Of a DNA stretch of 28,061 nt, positions 19,478 through 28,061 are shown one piece after another (the first letter of the stretch is position 1; each line of letters opens with the position of its first letter). Location of the stretch: assembly GCA_003427395.1 (NCBI GenBank), contig BFEA01000777.1, positions 472,959 through 501,019 on the forward strand. The letters are read 5' to 3'. The stretch comes from Chara braunii (lineage: Eukaryota > Streptophyta > Charophyceae > Charales > Characeae). The notes beneath the pieces are model-generated. The model ran no database searches. It worked only from the letters and a program-made list of their open reading frames with translations, and was not told where the DNA came from. Made by a program: the position numbers and the translations under genes.

Positions 19478-19879
19478 TGATAGTAAGTAGCCTCCTGGTA
19501 ATGACCATATGAGGGTTCGGGGCGGCGTTGACCTACACTGGATTCAGAACCAACCTATAGGTCTCGCACACCCTCCCCCTCTTTTTCTTTTCATCCCGCT
19601 CGTAGAGTTTATTCGCCTAACAGAGACAAGGAGTCTATGACAACGAAAAGCATCAGGTGACGCCTGCAGACGAGGAAAGAAGACACGTGTATCAGACCGG
19701 TCCCGCAGTAGTGTTCTGCTAAACGCTACTCACGAGCTCAAGCCAAAAGCCTAGTTATTGCACGGCGTGCACACCATCTTGTCCAAAATACACACATAAG
19801 TAATTGACTCCCCATCTTGCGTTAGTCTCCGACTAGAGGGAGACTAGCCCAAAGTCTTAAGAATAAGACCACTACAGAC

Positions 19880-20248
19880 GTGTCCCTCCCGTTTCACCCT
19901 CACATGCATACATTTAATACCCTGCTGATATACAAGACATGTTCATCCGAGGGGACCACATTGACCATAACTGGTCTACCGCATGAGCGGGTGTGCACTG
20001 ATTATAACATAGTAGGACTCGAAATAACGATCCGCACTCAAGTGTTGTTATACAAAAGTGGAACTGAAGTTGATGACGGCTCGGCAATGATAAGGAATGA
20101 GCACACTAATGAAGAAGCAGAATCAGCCAAACGATCTTGCAAGAGCCGCGTGAAGTCAAAGTCCCCAGGGTTATCTCACGCTGTCTGCTGGGCAAGGAGT
20201 TTGACGACGAGCCAGCGATATTTGCTCAGGAGGGTGCTCGTCTGCTAG
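19880..20248 (+). CDS. Unknown 122-codon ORF inside 5' LTR
   Basis: Partner of the ORF at 1794-2162: same length, same GTG first codon and same stop. It is antisense to gag-pol. No family is recognised; the conserved centre includes RNEHTNEEAESAKRSCKSR. Its survival in both copies is mildly suggestive only. Confidence 0.25.
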   Translation: MSLPFHPHMHTFNTLLIYKTCSSEGTTLTITGLPHERVCTDYNIVGLEITIRTQVLLYKSGTEVDDGSAMIRNEHTNEEAESAKRSCKSRVKSKSPGLSHAVCWARSLTTSQRYLLRRVLVC

Positions 20249-21059
20249 TGAAAAGCATACATTGCAACCTTCTCTCCAACCCTCTCGCCTCGCTCATCAC
20301 CGTGACAAACAAGCAATAAACTCATACAAACTGGATTGTTGATGACGACAACAGGCGGGCATGCCCGCTCCCTTTTTTCTCCAGTCTGGTTTCAACTCAG
20401 CCCGCTCAGACTTTCCGAGGAAGCCGCTCACGTGACCAATGTTTTCTTCTCCCCTTCATTTTCACGCCTCTCTCTAGTGTTCACGCCTCTTTTCCTCTTC
20501 TCATCATGTAAGAATACTCGTCTCCACGATAGCAAGTTCACACGTGACCTTTACTCCCACTACCTAACATAGTCCTTGGCAAACGGTTTTCCCTCACCTC
20601 CCTCTTCTCATGCTTGCACCACTAGCGCTTCATCGTTCGTATAGTTCCTATGGTCTGTACTCATTCTCCCGAGACATGGCAACCCTGATCACAATACAGT
20701 GAGTGGCCCGTCTAAAAACTCATTCGCCTCAGTTCCGAAGAAACGGCATGGAGAGCGCCCCGGACAAAGTGCAGTCCGCTGGCACGTGCGAGTGCTGACG
20801 TCAGCCAAGAGAATGAGGGTTGGAGTCGTCCTGCAATGCTCGTATTGACGTCAACATCGTCTCGCCAGCGTGGGCTGTCCAGCACGTGTCTGCCGGGCGA
20901 CCTTCCGCTCACAACCCTCTTGAGTTGACTCTCTCACCCACACACTCTCGCCATATCTCCTCCCCCTTTTGTCGCACGCTCTCTCTCAAGGGTCAACTCT
21001 CTCTCTGGTTCGCAGTCCCTCGAGTGCACGCGTAACCGTCCTGTGTTTCCCCGACAGCT

Positions 21060-21575
21060 CTACAGACGACGTGTCCCCGATGCCCCAGCCTCTCCTGGCC
21101 TTCCTCTGCCTCGGGCTGAACTGGCCTCGGGCCCGCCCTCCACAGGTTGTGCCAGTGGGTGGTTCTTGCGAACCTGGCCCCGCCTGTTCCAGGACTGAAG
21201 ATTGGTTTCCCGATCTTTAGCCTCACTCATCTCACTCTCGCCGCTTGAATCTCTGTCCAAGTGAGCCTGTTCCTGATCCAAAGTGTCCGTTAAGGTCTCG
21301 CTCTCATGATAAGAGACCGTTACTTGCATCTTCGCCGTCACCCCGTCTCTTCTGCAGCGTCGCTTGGCCCGATCCTTCGCTTCAGTGATAGCATCCTGCA
21401 GCTTTGGGTTAGTCCGCATTTCCACCTCCTTAGCCCCTTCCACGTTAATTTTCAGTCTCAGTTCATCTCCCCCATCGTAACTGAGCATTACCGTGATCCA
21501 AGGCCCTTTCCCAGACATGGGTTTCCTGCGGGTCTCGAGGTACCAATAGCCTGGTCTATAGCCGTGCGGTGTCAT
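21060..21575 (-). CDS. Unknown 171-aa ORF in 5' LTR, sense to element
   Basis: Opens at ATG 21575, about 200 bases downstream of the TATA-like box at 21777-21783. Residues about 10-50 contain PGYWYLETRRKPMSGKGPW and VMLSYDGGDELRLKINVEG; a charged helix follows, then MQVTVSYHESE, then an acidic Asp/Glu/Ser-rich part. The last 40 residues are probably out of frame: the other LTR copy keeps a different C-terminus, and the matching frame here is 21226-20993. It is the best candidate for an LTR-encoded protein, but in the other copy it has a nonsense codon. Family unknown. Confidence 0.35.
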   Translation of the reverse strand: MTPHGYRPGYWYLETRRKPMSGKGPWITVMLSYDGGDELRLKINVEGAKEVEMRTNPKLQDAITEAKDRAKRRCRRDGVTAKMQVTVSYHESETLTDTLDQEQAHLDRDSSGESEMSEAKDRETNLQSWNRRGQVRKNHPLAQPVEGGPEASSARGRGRPGEAGASGTRRL

Positions 21576-21776
21576 AACCAGACCTCTCTCGGTAGACCTT
21601 GCACAATACTAATCTGCCCGCCCAGAATAGTGAGTCAGCCACTCGAGTGCGCACTGTAGACTGCTCACAGGACATGCAGGGTGCTATAGAAGCGGTTAGC
21701 AGGGAATAGCGTCCCAGCACCTCAGACTGGAGAGGACACACCTCATACACACCGTGCAACGCCATCCCCTTCTTCT

Positions 21777-21783
21777 CTTTATA
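21777..21783 (-). promoter_or_regulatory. TATA-like box in 5' LTR
   Basis: TATAAAG on the minus strand, conserved with 3679-3685 in the other LTR and directed at the element's genes. Candidate promoter of the full-length transcript. Confidence 0.4.
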
Positions 21784-22425
21784 GCCCAAGATCCCTGTTT
21801 TCTAAATGCGGGATAACTCTCAGAGTTCTATATTCTTCCAATCTATAACTCGTAAATTAACAAAAGAAAATAAGTTAAAATAAACAGAGAAGAGCGGCGT
21901 GAAACAAAACACCAATGATCATAGTACCTGCACCAACTTTCGACCACTAGTCGTTTCGTTTTAATCGCGAAGTGACCAAAGGCCCGAAGCCGTGGTCCCA
22001 TAACGAGATACCGCCAGCTCATTCTCTTCCTCAAAAGACTCCCTCAGACTACCTCTCGTAGGTACCCGTGTCCGATGGCAAGGAGGGGGCTTATTTCCCT
22101 TTCTAGGGGTGATAAGCTTCATACCGATACGGCCGAGGGTCGCCCCTCTTTTGGGGTCCTACCGCGCGGCAGCTGATCGAGCCTCCCAATCATCGGCACG
22201 AAACGACAGGGCAAATCAGTCTGGGCCACAGACTGCAGTCGCGCTCGAATCTCAAACCGTTTGCCTTCCCACGAAGTGACAGGGACTGAAGGAACACTCG
22301 CGTCTAAGAATCAGCAAAATAATAATAATAATAATTACGAAACGAAGTAAAGGAAGAAGATCTCACTTCGTTCGTTGGGTTGCAAGTTACTGTAGATTAC
22401 TGTAGGGTAGCGAAGGAAAATAGTT

Positions 22426-23592
22426 GTGCTGGAAACGGACCAACCACTGCCGAGCGAGGAAAAAAACAGGATCAGGGACCTAATCTCGAAGTGCTATATC
22501 GATGGAGTTTTGCCTAAGGACTTACTAGCCCCGAATTCGGTTGAAACAGGAGATGACTACATACGTGTAATCATCAACCCGACAGTAAACCGTATTCAGG
22601 AGGAATGGCTTATGGCCCATGCAATTACAATTTCCTTCGGTGATGATGCGACGTCGCTGCCCGTAGATGTAAAAAACAATCTTGTTCGAATGTACGAAGA
22701 CGGTTAGGCGACCGCGGGCGTAGTTTCGGCCTCACCCAAGTGAGGGTTTTTCCACAATGAGGGTCGAAACCTAGTTCCGTATGTTGCCACCGCAAAGGAA
22801 ATTGCTGACTGGATGCTCCATGTGGGCCAAACGGTAATAGAAATTGACAAAAAGAAATATACTCTAACGTTTAGGTCATGGATGTCAGAGCACGGACTGT
22901 GGGAATGGAGGGAAGTAGCCAGACATCGATTCTTTTGGATTACTAGGAGTTTGCAGGTGTCGGTAGGTGCCCTCACCCATCTCTCTAAAGCTGTGTCCGA
23001 TGCCTTCGGCCCTATCATCAAAGAGAGTCAGACTTTCATCGACCCGTTAGCATCGGACCTAATGACCTTCTGTTTCGATTTGGAATCCGCTGCTCGTTTA
23101 CGCTACAAGAGATATTTGATTGTGGACATGGGTTACCTGGGTTACGTTGAGATTGAGGTGGTTTGCACTTCCTCGCCGTGGTGCCCAACATACAGACGTT
23201 ACTTTCATTCGGAAGGCGATCCCGAATGCTCGGCTAAAAACAAGAAGTCCTACCTCAGCGCAGTAAAGTCGAATAATCGCAATTCAGAACCGAAAAGCTG
23301 AAAGTCGGGGGGGGTTGACGGGACAGGTACGGGAACCAGTGGTGGAGGTGAGACTAGATCGGGAGGAAAATCGGGTGGAAGCAAGAAAATACAGAATGAG
23401 AATGTGGGCGGAGAGAATGGTGGAGGGTCGCCGAGTAGGGGAGAAGAGAATGGGACGCGGTGTCGGAGGGCGCGGTGTCCCGACCCTCCTCTGCGTACCA
23501 AGTCCCTACTTGGTACCAACCTTTGCTTCGACGCTGTGGCCTGTAGTTATTCCCGAATTACTACGATCCTTCGTACCCGGGGCTGTGCCTGA
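22426..23592 (+). pseudogene. DUF4283-like ORF1/gag protein, three nonsense codons
   Basis: A single plus-strand frame runs from 22426 to a stop at 23590-23592, interrupted by TAG 22705-22707, TGA 22738-22740 and TGA 23299-23301. The first part is acidic (LPSEEKNRIRDLISK). The centre reads TAKEIADWMLHVGQ, LTFRSWMSEHGLWEWRE and RHRFFWITRSLQVSVGALTH, matching the layout of DUF4283 proteins of plant LINE/retroelement ORF1. It is followed by a GYVEIEV strand and Cys residues (CTSSPWC...C) where these proteins carry a zinc knuckle. A Gly/Ser-rich tail follows. The true start cannot be fixed because no good ATG precedes the conserved part. The DUF4283 assignment is from remembered pattern and unverified. 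No reverse transcriptase follows, so it may be a 3'-deleted LINE, a non-autonomous retroposon, or part of another LTR element. Confidence 0.55.
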
Positions 23593-23989
23593 CGTGGACT
23601 GGTCCTGTTGGTGCCTGCCTCAGCAAAAGAGGTGGGGTGCGCCACAAGACTTTCCTTTGGTCCACGCAGGCTTGACGCCCTGCTGTACAGCAAAGGACTA
23701 CCGGCCTGTGGCCGTGGTAGCCGTCGGGTTTGCCCTGGGACGCGAAGGTGAAGAGACCGGCGCTGTCATTTCTACTGTGGGCCGATCACACCCTAGTTGG
23801 GTTATGGGTTAGGTGCCTAGGCTCACTGTTACAGTCGAATAGAAAAAGGGGGCAAAAAGGAGAAGAAAGGGAAAAAAAAGCAGGAATAAGAGAAAAAAGG
23901 GGAAATTCAGTGTCAGATTCGCGCGTGGATCTGTACCCTTGTTTTAGTTTGGAGCTATCCAATGACTTCTGACCGCGGCGTGGGTATGT
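23461..23989 (+). repeat. Inverted repeat arm X' (partner of 4268-4795)
   Basis: Begins TGTCGGAGGGCGCGG within the end of the DUF4283-like ORF and ends GCGTGGGTATGT. The reverse complement matches 4268-4795 almost throughout, including the coding-like VDWSCWCLPQQKRWGA segment and the purine-rich tract at 23840-23905. Confidence 0.75.
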
Positions 23990-24494
23990 CGTTTAAATGG
24001 GAAAAGTACAATATTTAGAGCAAAATAAACCACCGACTAGTCTCACAGACAGAGTCCTGAGAGATATACCTGCAGAGGACAGGCGTAGACGATCGCCAGT
24101 TCCGCTTTAACTGTAGTTCGCAAGTACGCTCCAAGCAAGCAGTAACCTGAAACCTTGGAGTAGCTCCCTAAAGCAAGGTAGCACTTACATTCTCAACGAA
24201 AAGACTCCGCGATGACACGTGGCCGGGATGGGGCAACTATCCTGGCCCCCCGATATCTCACGGCTGGCACTCACCCTCTCAGCTATGGTGAGAACCCGTA
24301 TCCGTGCCATGTCCGTTCCGTGGGTTACCGTCACCGTCCCCCGTGAGGAATTACCGCAGAATTAACGCAGTGTTTCACCGGGCCGCAGCCTCCGCCACTC
24401 GAGTTCTTTCTTGCAGTTGATCCTTGTAGCTTACCGTTGGGAGTGAAGAATCCAGTCAAGTTGGAACTTGCCTCTGGTGTGGCCTGGCCTACCT

Positions 24495-24593
24495 GGGGCT
24501 AGGTCCCACTTGCACGAATTAAGAGATACTGACCGTAGATAGCAAAGATCAACGGCCGAAATCTCCGAATTTGCGCAAGTGGGACCTTGCCCC
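24495..24593. repeat. Hairpin with about 26-bp arms
   Basis: GGGGCTAGGTCCCACTTGCA at 24495-24514 and the following bases to 24520 pair with 24567-24593 (reverse complement GGGGCAAGGTCCCACTTGCG and on). There are about four mismatches and a 46-base loop. It could be a small foldback element or the precursor shape of a small RNA; neither is shown. Confidence 0.65.
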
Positions 24594-25559
24594 TGGTTGT
24601 GGGTGAAACACAAGCAGCCAGCTCTCGCCGTCCGGTCGGGACCCTGAAAGGAAGCATGCGATCCCGTAGGGTGGACCCGCTTTTGCGACCGCAGCACTCG
24701 CCACGCGGTAGGCAACACCATCTTCAACCGTCCAGTCAGTTCCTTTATTGAACGGTATATTTTGTACAGAGCCCGTATCATCAATTCCTGCGTCAGGTGT
24801 TTCTTTCCCTGCCCAATTTGCATGGGCTCGCTACCCTCCTCGCCCACCCACCTCCGTGAGAAGGTGTGCCTGCCAGGCTGGGTATGGCGGGAAGTGGGCA
24901 GTTCCTCATTTGTCAGTCGTTTCAGCAAGGTTCATTCGTGGAAGTATTCGTGGTAATCAGATGTGCAAAAAATGCGAAATTTGGTGGTTCGAGACCTGGC
25001 GGAATTTAGTGCAGGAGTTCCGCCATGAAGCGCGCAGGCGCGGTTATCGCCTTGCTCGCCGTATGTCGTCTTGCAGGGGTGGAGAGGCAGAGCACACGAC
25101 AGGCGGGGAGAGTAAAGGCGGCTGGCGGAAAGGAAGATGTCGCTGAGTTCGGAACTGTACCGGTGCCTACGTGGCCGATGAGAGGAGGAAAGGTGCTCTT
25201 TCCATGAATATTCGCCACGTGTCTATTGCCGGCAGTGAGCGGTCCCATGAGTGCTGGCCACCGTCGTCTAAAATTGTTTTCGAGCCGGTCAGACTCTCAT
25301 CGACCAGGGAAGGGGAGCTGTACATTGTCCCATGAGTGCTTGCCATTCGCGAGCGCACACGTTGAGGCGCCAAGTGGCTCACTACCAGGTAACCCGTTCA
25401 TGTGGCGGTTTCTTCATTCGCCGGCACATTGATTACCGTCTTTCTGAATCAGACGTGCTGCATCACAGATCGGACTATCCAGTGGACCGACCGATTGTAT
25501 GTGTGACATGACACAATTTTTATGTTTATTTTGCTTGCTGCTCTGCTTGATTGGTTGAT

Positions 25560-25577
25560 TGATTGATTAATCAATCA
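25560..25577. repeat. 18-bp perfect palindrome
   Basis: TGATTGATTAATCAATCA, preceded by further GATT units. It resembles a dimeric homeodomain-type site, but in a low-complexity context this may be chance. Confidence 0.6.
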
Positions 25578-25700
25578 GTCTTCCGTTCATTTCGACCCAT
25601 TTTGGATCTCTCCTCATCGGCAGGCTCACGGAATTGGTGGGCAGGAATTTCGGTTCTTTATCGAGTGTTTTGGAAATCTTCGGGTTAATTAATTAGTCTG

Positions 25701-26142
25701 CGATCTTCAGTGAATGCCCAATTGGATACGGGGGAAAGACTGTCCCTCGGGCATCCGGTGGAGGGAGCAAAAATTCAGAATAGTTGGCAATCCATTTCCC
25801 TAGTCTCTGGTTTAGGTACAGAGGTTTATNGCGGTTGGAAGAACGTCATGAGCTTTNAGCTCTCAAATGGTTTGCGCCNNGGAATCCAAAGATCGGTGTT
25901 TTGTAGCTGAGGCTGAAGAGGAACTGGATTGTGAAGAGAGGCAAGCCATCCTTCTGCACGAAGCCATCAGGGCAGGCCAATTGCTAATCATCCCCCTATT
26001 CTCCCCCCCCCCCTTCCCCACTTGTCGCCTCGCAGACTCTTCTGCGGCTCTGCTCGACGAGGGCGCTCTCACACGGAAACTCAGGAGGGGTATTGGTTTG
26101 GGACAACAGTGAAACGGTTTTTTATGGTTTTGAGTTTTCGCG
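25701..26142. other. Region upstream of NPSN, with N characters
   Basis: Contains Ns at 25830, 25858 and 25879-25880. No gene or clear TATA box is identified. A run of nine C bases lies at 26003-26012. Confidence 0.35.
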
Positions 26143-26145
26143 AGA

Positions 26146-26147
<2 letters not shown>

Positions 26148-26211
<64 letters not shown>
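26148..26211 (+). repeat. (GA)n microsatellite, about 32 units
   Basis: Uninterrupted AG dinucleotides lie about 230 bases upstream of the NPSN start. GA tracts near plant 5' UTRs bind BPC/GAGA-type factors in some genes, so it may belong to the promoter or 5' UTR; that is inference. Confidence 0.9.
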
Positions 26212-26213
<2 letters not shown>

Positions 26214-26442
26214 CCGGAGAGGTGGGGTGGCGGGGTGGCGGAGATTGGTACGGGTGCGAGAGGAGAGAGAGATCGGGGGCTTCTGGGTTTGTGGAGGGGT
26301 GGCGATTGTAGTGGTGTAGTGGGTGGGAGAAGGGATTTAATCTCGTAGAGGCAAGCTGGCTTCAGCAGGCAGGTCCCCCCCTAGAGTGGGGCCGTTTCGA
26401 AGGTTGCAAGCGTCGCCTGGGGAATCACCAGATAGGGGCGGG

Positions 26443-27237
26443 ATGGCGGGGATTCGGATGAGCGAAGAATTAGAAGGTATAGAGAACCAGTTGAAGGATT
26501 TGTTTAAGCAGTTAAGTTCCGGCTTCCAGAAGCTAGAAAAACTCAAGGACCAGGGTCGTCAGGCCCGTCAACTTGAGGAATTGACGGGCAAGTTGAGAGA
26601 ATGCAAACGCTTAATTAAGGAGTTCGATCGCGAGATCAAGGCTCAAGAAGCGAGTAATCCCGAATCCCTAACAAGGGAGCTCAACGACACTAAGCAATCG
26701 ATGATCAAAGAACTAAACGGGTATGTATCGTTGAAGAAAACCTATGCTTCTACTTTGGGTGGAGGAAGGGCGGGGTTAGGGATTGATGGAGGAGGGGATG
26801 GTGAGGATGGGGGAGAGGCTTTCCAGAGGAAGGCGGCGATGATGAGCACGGAGGAGCTGAAAGATCATGGCCGCAAAGTGATGGACNATACCGATCAAGC
26901 GATCGAATCCGCTCAGAAGATTGTCCATCAAACTGTGAACATTGGCGCCCAAGTGGCAATCACGACGAAAGGCCAGACGGAGCAGATGAAGAGAGTGATC
27001 AACGAGCTTGATGACATTCATTTCAGCATCAAGAGGGCTACGAAGCTGGTGAAAGAAATCGGTCGGCAAGTTGCAACCGATCGATGCATTATGGCATTTC
27101 TGGTCTTGATCGTGCTTGGCGTCATTGCGATTATCGTGGTCAAAATCGTGAATCCGAAGAACAAGCAAATCAGAGACATTCCTGGGGTGACAGGAAATTC
27201 CAGCAGGCGGCTTCTCTGGGATATGATACTGGACTGA
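26443..27237 (+). CDS. NPSN: Novel plant SNARE (NPSN, Qb-SNARE), intronless
   Basis: Membrane-anchored Qb-SNARE that, in Arabidopsis, joins syntaxin KNOLLE-type complexes for vesicle fusion at the plasma membrane and cell plate. The ORF is open for 264 residues from the chosen ATG, close to Arabidopsis NPSN11 (265). An upstream in-frame ATG at 26386 would add 19 residues that are unlike NPSN N-termini, so I prefer 26443 (26458 is also possible). The N-terminal helical region holds GFQKLEKLKDQGRQARQLEE and KQSMIKELNGYVSLKKTY (residues about 27-104). A Gly/Asp-rich linker follows. The SNARE motif runs about 147-212, with GQTEQMKRV carrying the probable zero-layer Gln178 and LVKEIGRQVATD at its end. 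A transmembrane segment (about 215-236) is followed by the family-typical NPKNKQIRDIPG tail. One codon (26887) contains an N. No intron interrupts it. Confidence 0.93.
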   Translation: MAGIRMSEELEGIENQLKDLFKQLSSGFQKLEKLKDQGRQARQLEELTGKLRECKRLIKEFDREIKAQEASNPESLTRELNDTKQSMIKELNGYVSLKKTYASTLGGGRAGLGIDGGGDGEDGGEAFQRKAAMMSTEELKDHGRKVMDXTDQAIESAQKIVHQTVNIGAQVAITTKGQTEQMKRVINELDDIHFSIKRATKLVKEIGRQVATDRCIMAFLVLIVLGVIAIIVVKIVNPKNKQIRDIPGVTGNSSRRLLWDMILD

Positions 27238-27345
27238 CTTTGTTTGTGAGATAGCATGGATATGGATGGGATCCGTTTGCCTTGCTCAAGACTGATATGG
27301 AGGGAAGAGCAGGCTATCGCGTGTCGGTTTGCTTCCTTGGTACTT
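27238..27345 (+). other. Short 3' flank of NPSN
   Basis: About 100 bases after the TGA stop, with no clear AATAAA and no poly-A tract. The repeat field starts right after it. Confidence 0.4.
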
Positions 27346-27692
27346 CTTTTGAGGGAGAGGAGGCCATGGAGGGAGGATGGAGGACGGATGACGGTAGATT
27401 GTGCTTTCTACTTTTGACGGAGAGGAGGCGAGGGAGGCAAAACGGAGGAGGCTATGGAGGGAAGATGGAGGACGGATGGACGGTAGACTGTGCTTTCTCC
27501 TTTTGAGGGAGAGCAGGAGGCTATGGATGGAAGATGGAGGACGGATGGGCTCTCGCTGTGTTTCTCCTTTTGAGGGAGGGGAAGAAGCTATGGANCTTTT
27601 GAGGGAGAGCAGGAGGCTATGGATGGAAGATGGAGGACGGATGGGCTCTCGCTGTGTTTCTCCTTTTGAGGGAGGGGAAGAAGCTATGGAGG
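27346..27692. repeat. Minisatellite of GGAGGATGGAGGACGGATG-type units
   Basis: Units begin with CTTTTGAGGGAGAG and contain GGAGGCTATGGATGGAAGATGG. Starts are near 27346, 27408, 27501 and 27597. The last two units (period 96) are virtually identical and meet at an N at 27595, so their number may be an assembly effect. Short ORFs across the array are repeat-driven. Confidence 0.8.
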
Positions 27693-27704
27693 GATGATGG
27701 AGGA

Positions 27705-27892
27705 CGACAAATGGAAAGTTGATGGGTAAATGGAGGCAATGAAAGATTGATGGGGTAATGGATGCTTAATGGTGAAATGGAGGGTTGATGGGCAGATGGA
27801 GGATTGATTGGCAAATGGAGCTTTTATGGGCAAATGGATGATTGATCGAAAGGTGGAGGATAGTTGGACAGATGGATGGCAGAGAGAAAAGC
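27705..27892. repeat. Degenerate GATGG / AAATGGA repeat tract
   Basis: Irregular repeats of TTGATGGG, AAATGGAGG and GGATGATTGAT without a fixed period. Probably a diverged extension of the array to its left. Confidence 0.7.
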
Positions 27893-28061
27893 GTGGAAAT
27901 GAGGCTGGGTAGAGATTGTCCTTTGGGATTCGTTGTCTCGAGTTATTTCGATGTAATAGGGGCTGGGCCGTTGTGATAAAGGCGAGTTCTCAAAGACCAG
28001 GATTGAGGCGGTAGGCGGGCTTGGTGACGGGTAGGAGGGGCCACTGATGGCTCCCAGCAAG

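Larger units (their letters stand above)
19478..22358 (-). repeat. Direct repeat copy B (matched part of 5' LTR)
   Basis: Aligns with 1393-4261 from TGATAGTA at its left end to ACGAAACGAAGTAAAGGAAGAA at its right end. It has a shorter (AAT)n tract than copy A. Near 21660 it holds about 20 extra bases, including CTGCTCACAGGACATGCAGG, next to a GCAGGGTGCTATAGAAGCGG segment common to both copies, and near 22210 an added TCTGGGCCACAGACTGCAG-type stretch. Confidence 0.85.
1393..22365 (-). mobile_element. Giant decayed Ty3/gypsy LTR retrotransposon, Tat/Ogre-like layout
   Basis: Seen: a direct repeat of about 2.87 kb (1393-4261 and 19478-22358) surrounds minus-strand gag, protease, RT, RNase H and integrase in gypsy order. 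A primer-binding site lies at 16089-16108, preceded by AAAA and by a CA dinucleotide that can end an LTR. This suggests the 5' LTR spans 16113-22365 (about 6.25 kb, TG to CA) and that the 3' LTR kept only its first 2.9 kb. Known: Tat/Ogre elements of plants have long LTRs, this type of binding site, an extra ORF before gag, and long 3' regions with tandem repeats and sometimes antisense ORFs; all of these have counterparts here. Inferred: the element is old, because the two LTR copies differ at roughly one base in twenty by eye and the coding regions are full of stops. No target duplication could be tested because one end is lost. An alternative is that the 2.9-kb repeats are a separate repeat family. 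Confidence 0.8.
16113..22365 (-). repeat. Inferred full 5' LTR (about 6.25 kb)
   Basis: On the plus strand this starts TG at 16113, next to the PBS, and ends CA at 22364-22365. The 19478-22358 part is matched by the other LTR (1393-4261). The 16113-19477 part has no partner in the window, because the other LTR stops at the rDNA junction. An LTR above 5 kb is very long but known for Ogre elements. The alternative is that only 19478-22358 is the repeat and 16113-19477 is inserted or internal sequence. Confidence 0.55.
23990..25700. other. No convincing gene; short structured elements only
   Basis: ORFs here (the longest is 165 codons on the minus strand, 24928-24431) have no recognisable domain, and that ORF runs through a hairpin. 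GGTTCGAGACC near 24987 resembles a Pol III B-box, but no tRNA folds around it. The region looks intergenic. Confidence 0.45.

Noticed and set aside
23315-23812. 165-codon plus-strand ORF after the DUF4283-like frame, as a separate gene
   Set aside because: It overlaps the tail of the DUF4283-like frame in another frame; part of it (VDWSCWCLPQQ) is open in both inverted copies, but the first half is a shifted reading of the Gly/Ser-rich tail. It is mentioned with the repeat instead.
24431-24928. 165-codon minus-strand ORF as a gene
   Set aside because: It runs straight through the hairpin (both arms translated), has no family resemblance, and has no supporting context.
24975-25000. GGTTCGAGACC matching a Pol III B-box, possible tRNA or SINE
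   Set aside because: No acceptor or anticodon arms fold around it and no convincing A-box lies upstream.
27617-27814. Pro/Ser-rich ORFs in the terminal repeat field
   Set aside because: They are products of the GGATGG-type minisatellite read on the opposite strand.

Overview
The window looks like nuclear DNA of a streptophyte plant or alga. Two things point there: a gene for a novel plant SNARE (NPSN, a Qb-SNARE) at 26443-27237, and a piece of plant-type 25S rDNA at 328-957. The reverse transcriptase and integrase resemble gypsy proteins I remember from the charophyte Chara braunii. That species guess is inference from memory, not a search. Scattered N characters and exact repeats next to an N suggest a draft assembly.

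About 21 kb (1393-22365) is one very large, decayed Ty3/gypsy LTR retrotransposon on the minus strand. In element order it contains: a long 5' LTR (22365 down to about 16113, ending TG/CA); four A residues and a 20-base primer-binding site at 16089-16108 of the type used by plant Tat/Ogre elements; an extra open reading frame before gag (about 15960-13714); gag with a CCHC knuckle (13745-12474); protease (12511-11285); reverse transcriptase (11288-10290); RNase H (9867-8824); integrase (8823-7601); a 3.3-kb 3' region with degenerate tandem repeats and an antisense RG-rich ORF (7600-4271); and a 3' LTR (4270-1393). The 3' LTR matches only the first 2.87 kb of the 5' LTR and then joins a region with rDNA. 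The coding regions carry many nonsense codons and frameshifts, the protease aspartate is changed, and a 422-bp palindromic repeat has inserted between RT and RNase H with a 15-bp target duplication. The element is therefore dead.

The least expected part is the extra ORF before gag. Read through its stops, it is a chain of related modules sharing an FPY-like start and a D-(I/V)-R-x-Y-V core. A further, longer relative (217 aa, open) lies upstream of the primer-binding site, inside the inferred 5' LTR. I recognise no known family for these proteins.

Right of the element lies a broken DUF4283-like ORF1/gag gene (22426-23592, plus strand). Its 3' part (23461-23989) is repeated in inverted orientation at 4268-4795, directly against the 3' LTR. 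From 23990 to 26142 I find no convincing gene, only a hairpin and a palindrome. The window ends with a (GA)n tract, the intronless NPSN gene, and a GGA/GATGG-rich minisatellite field.
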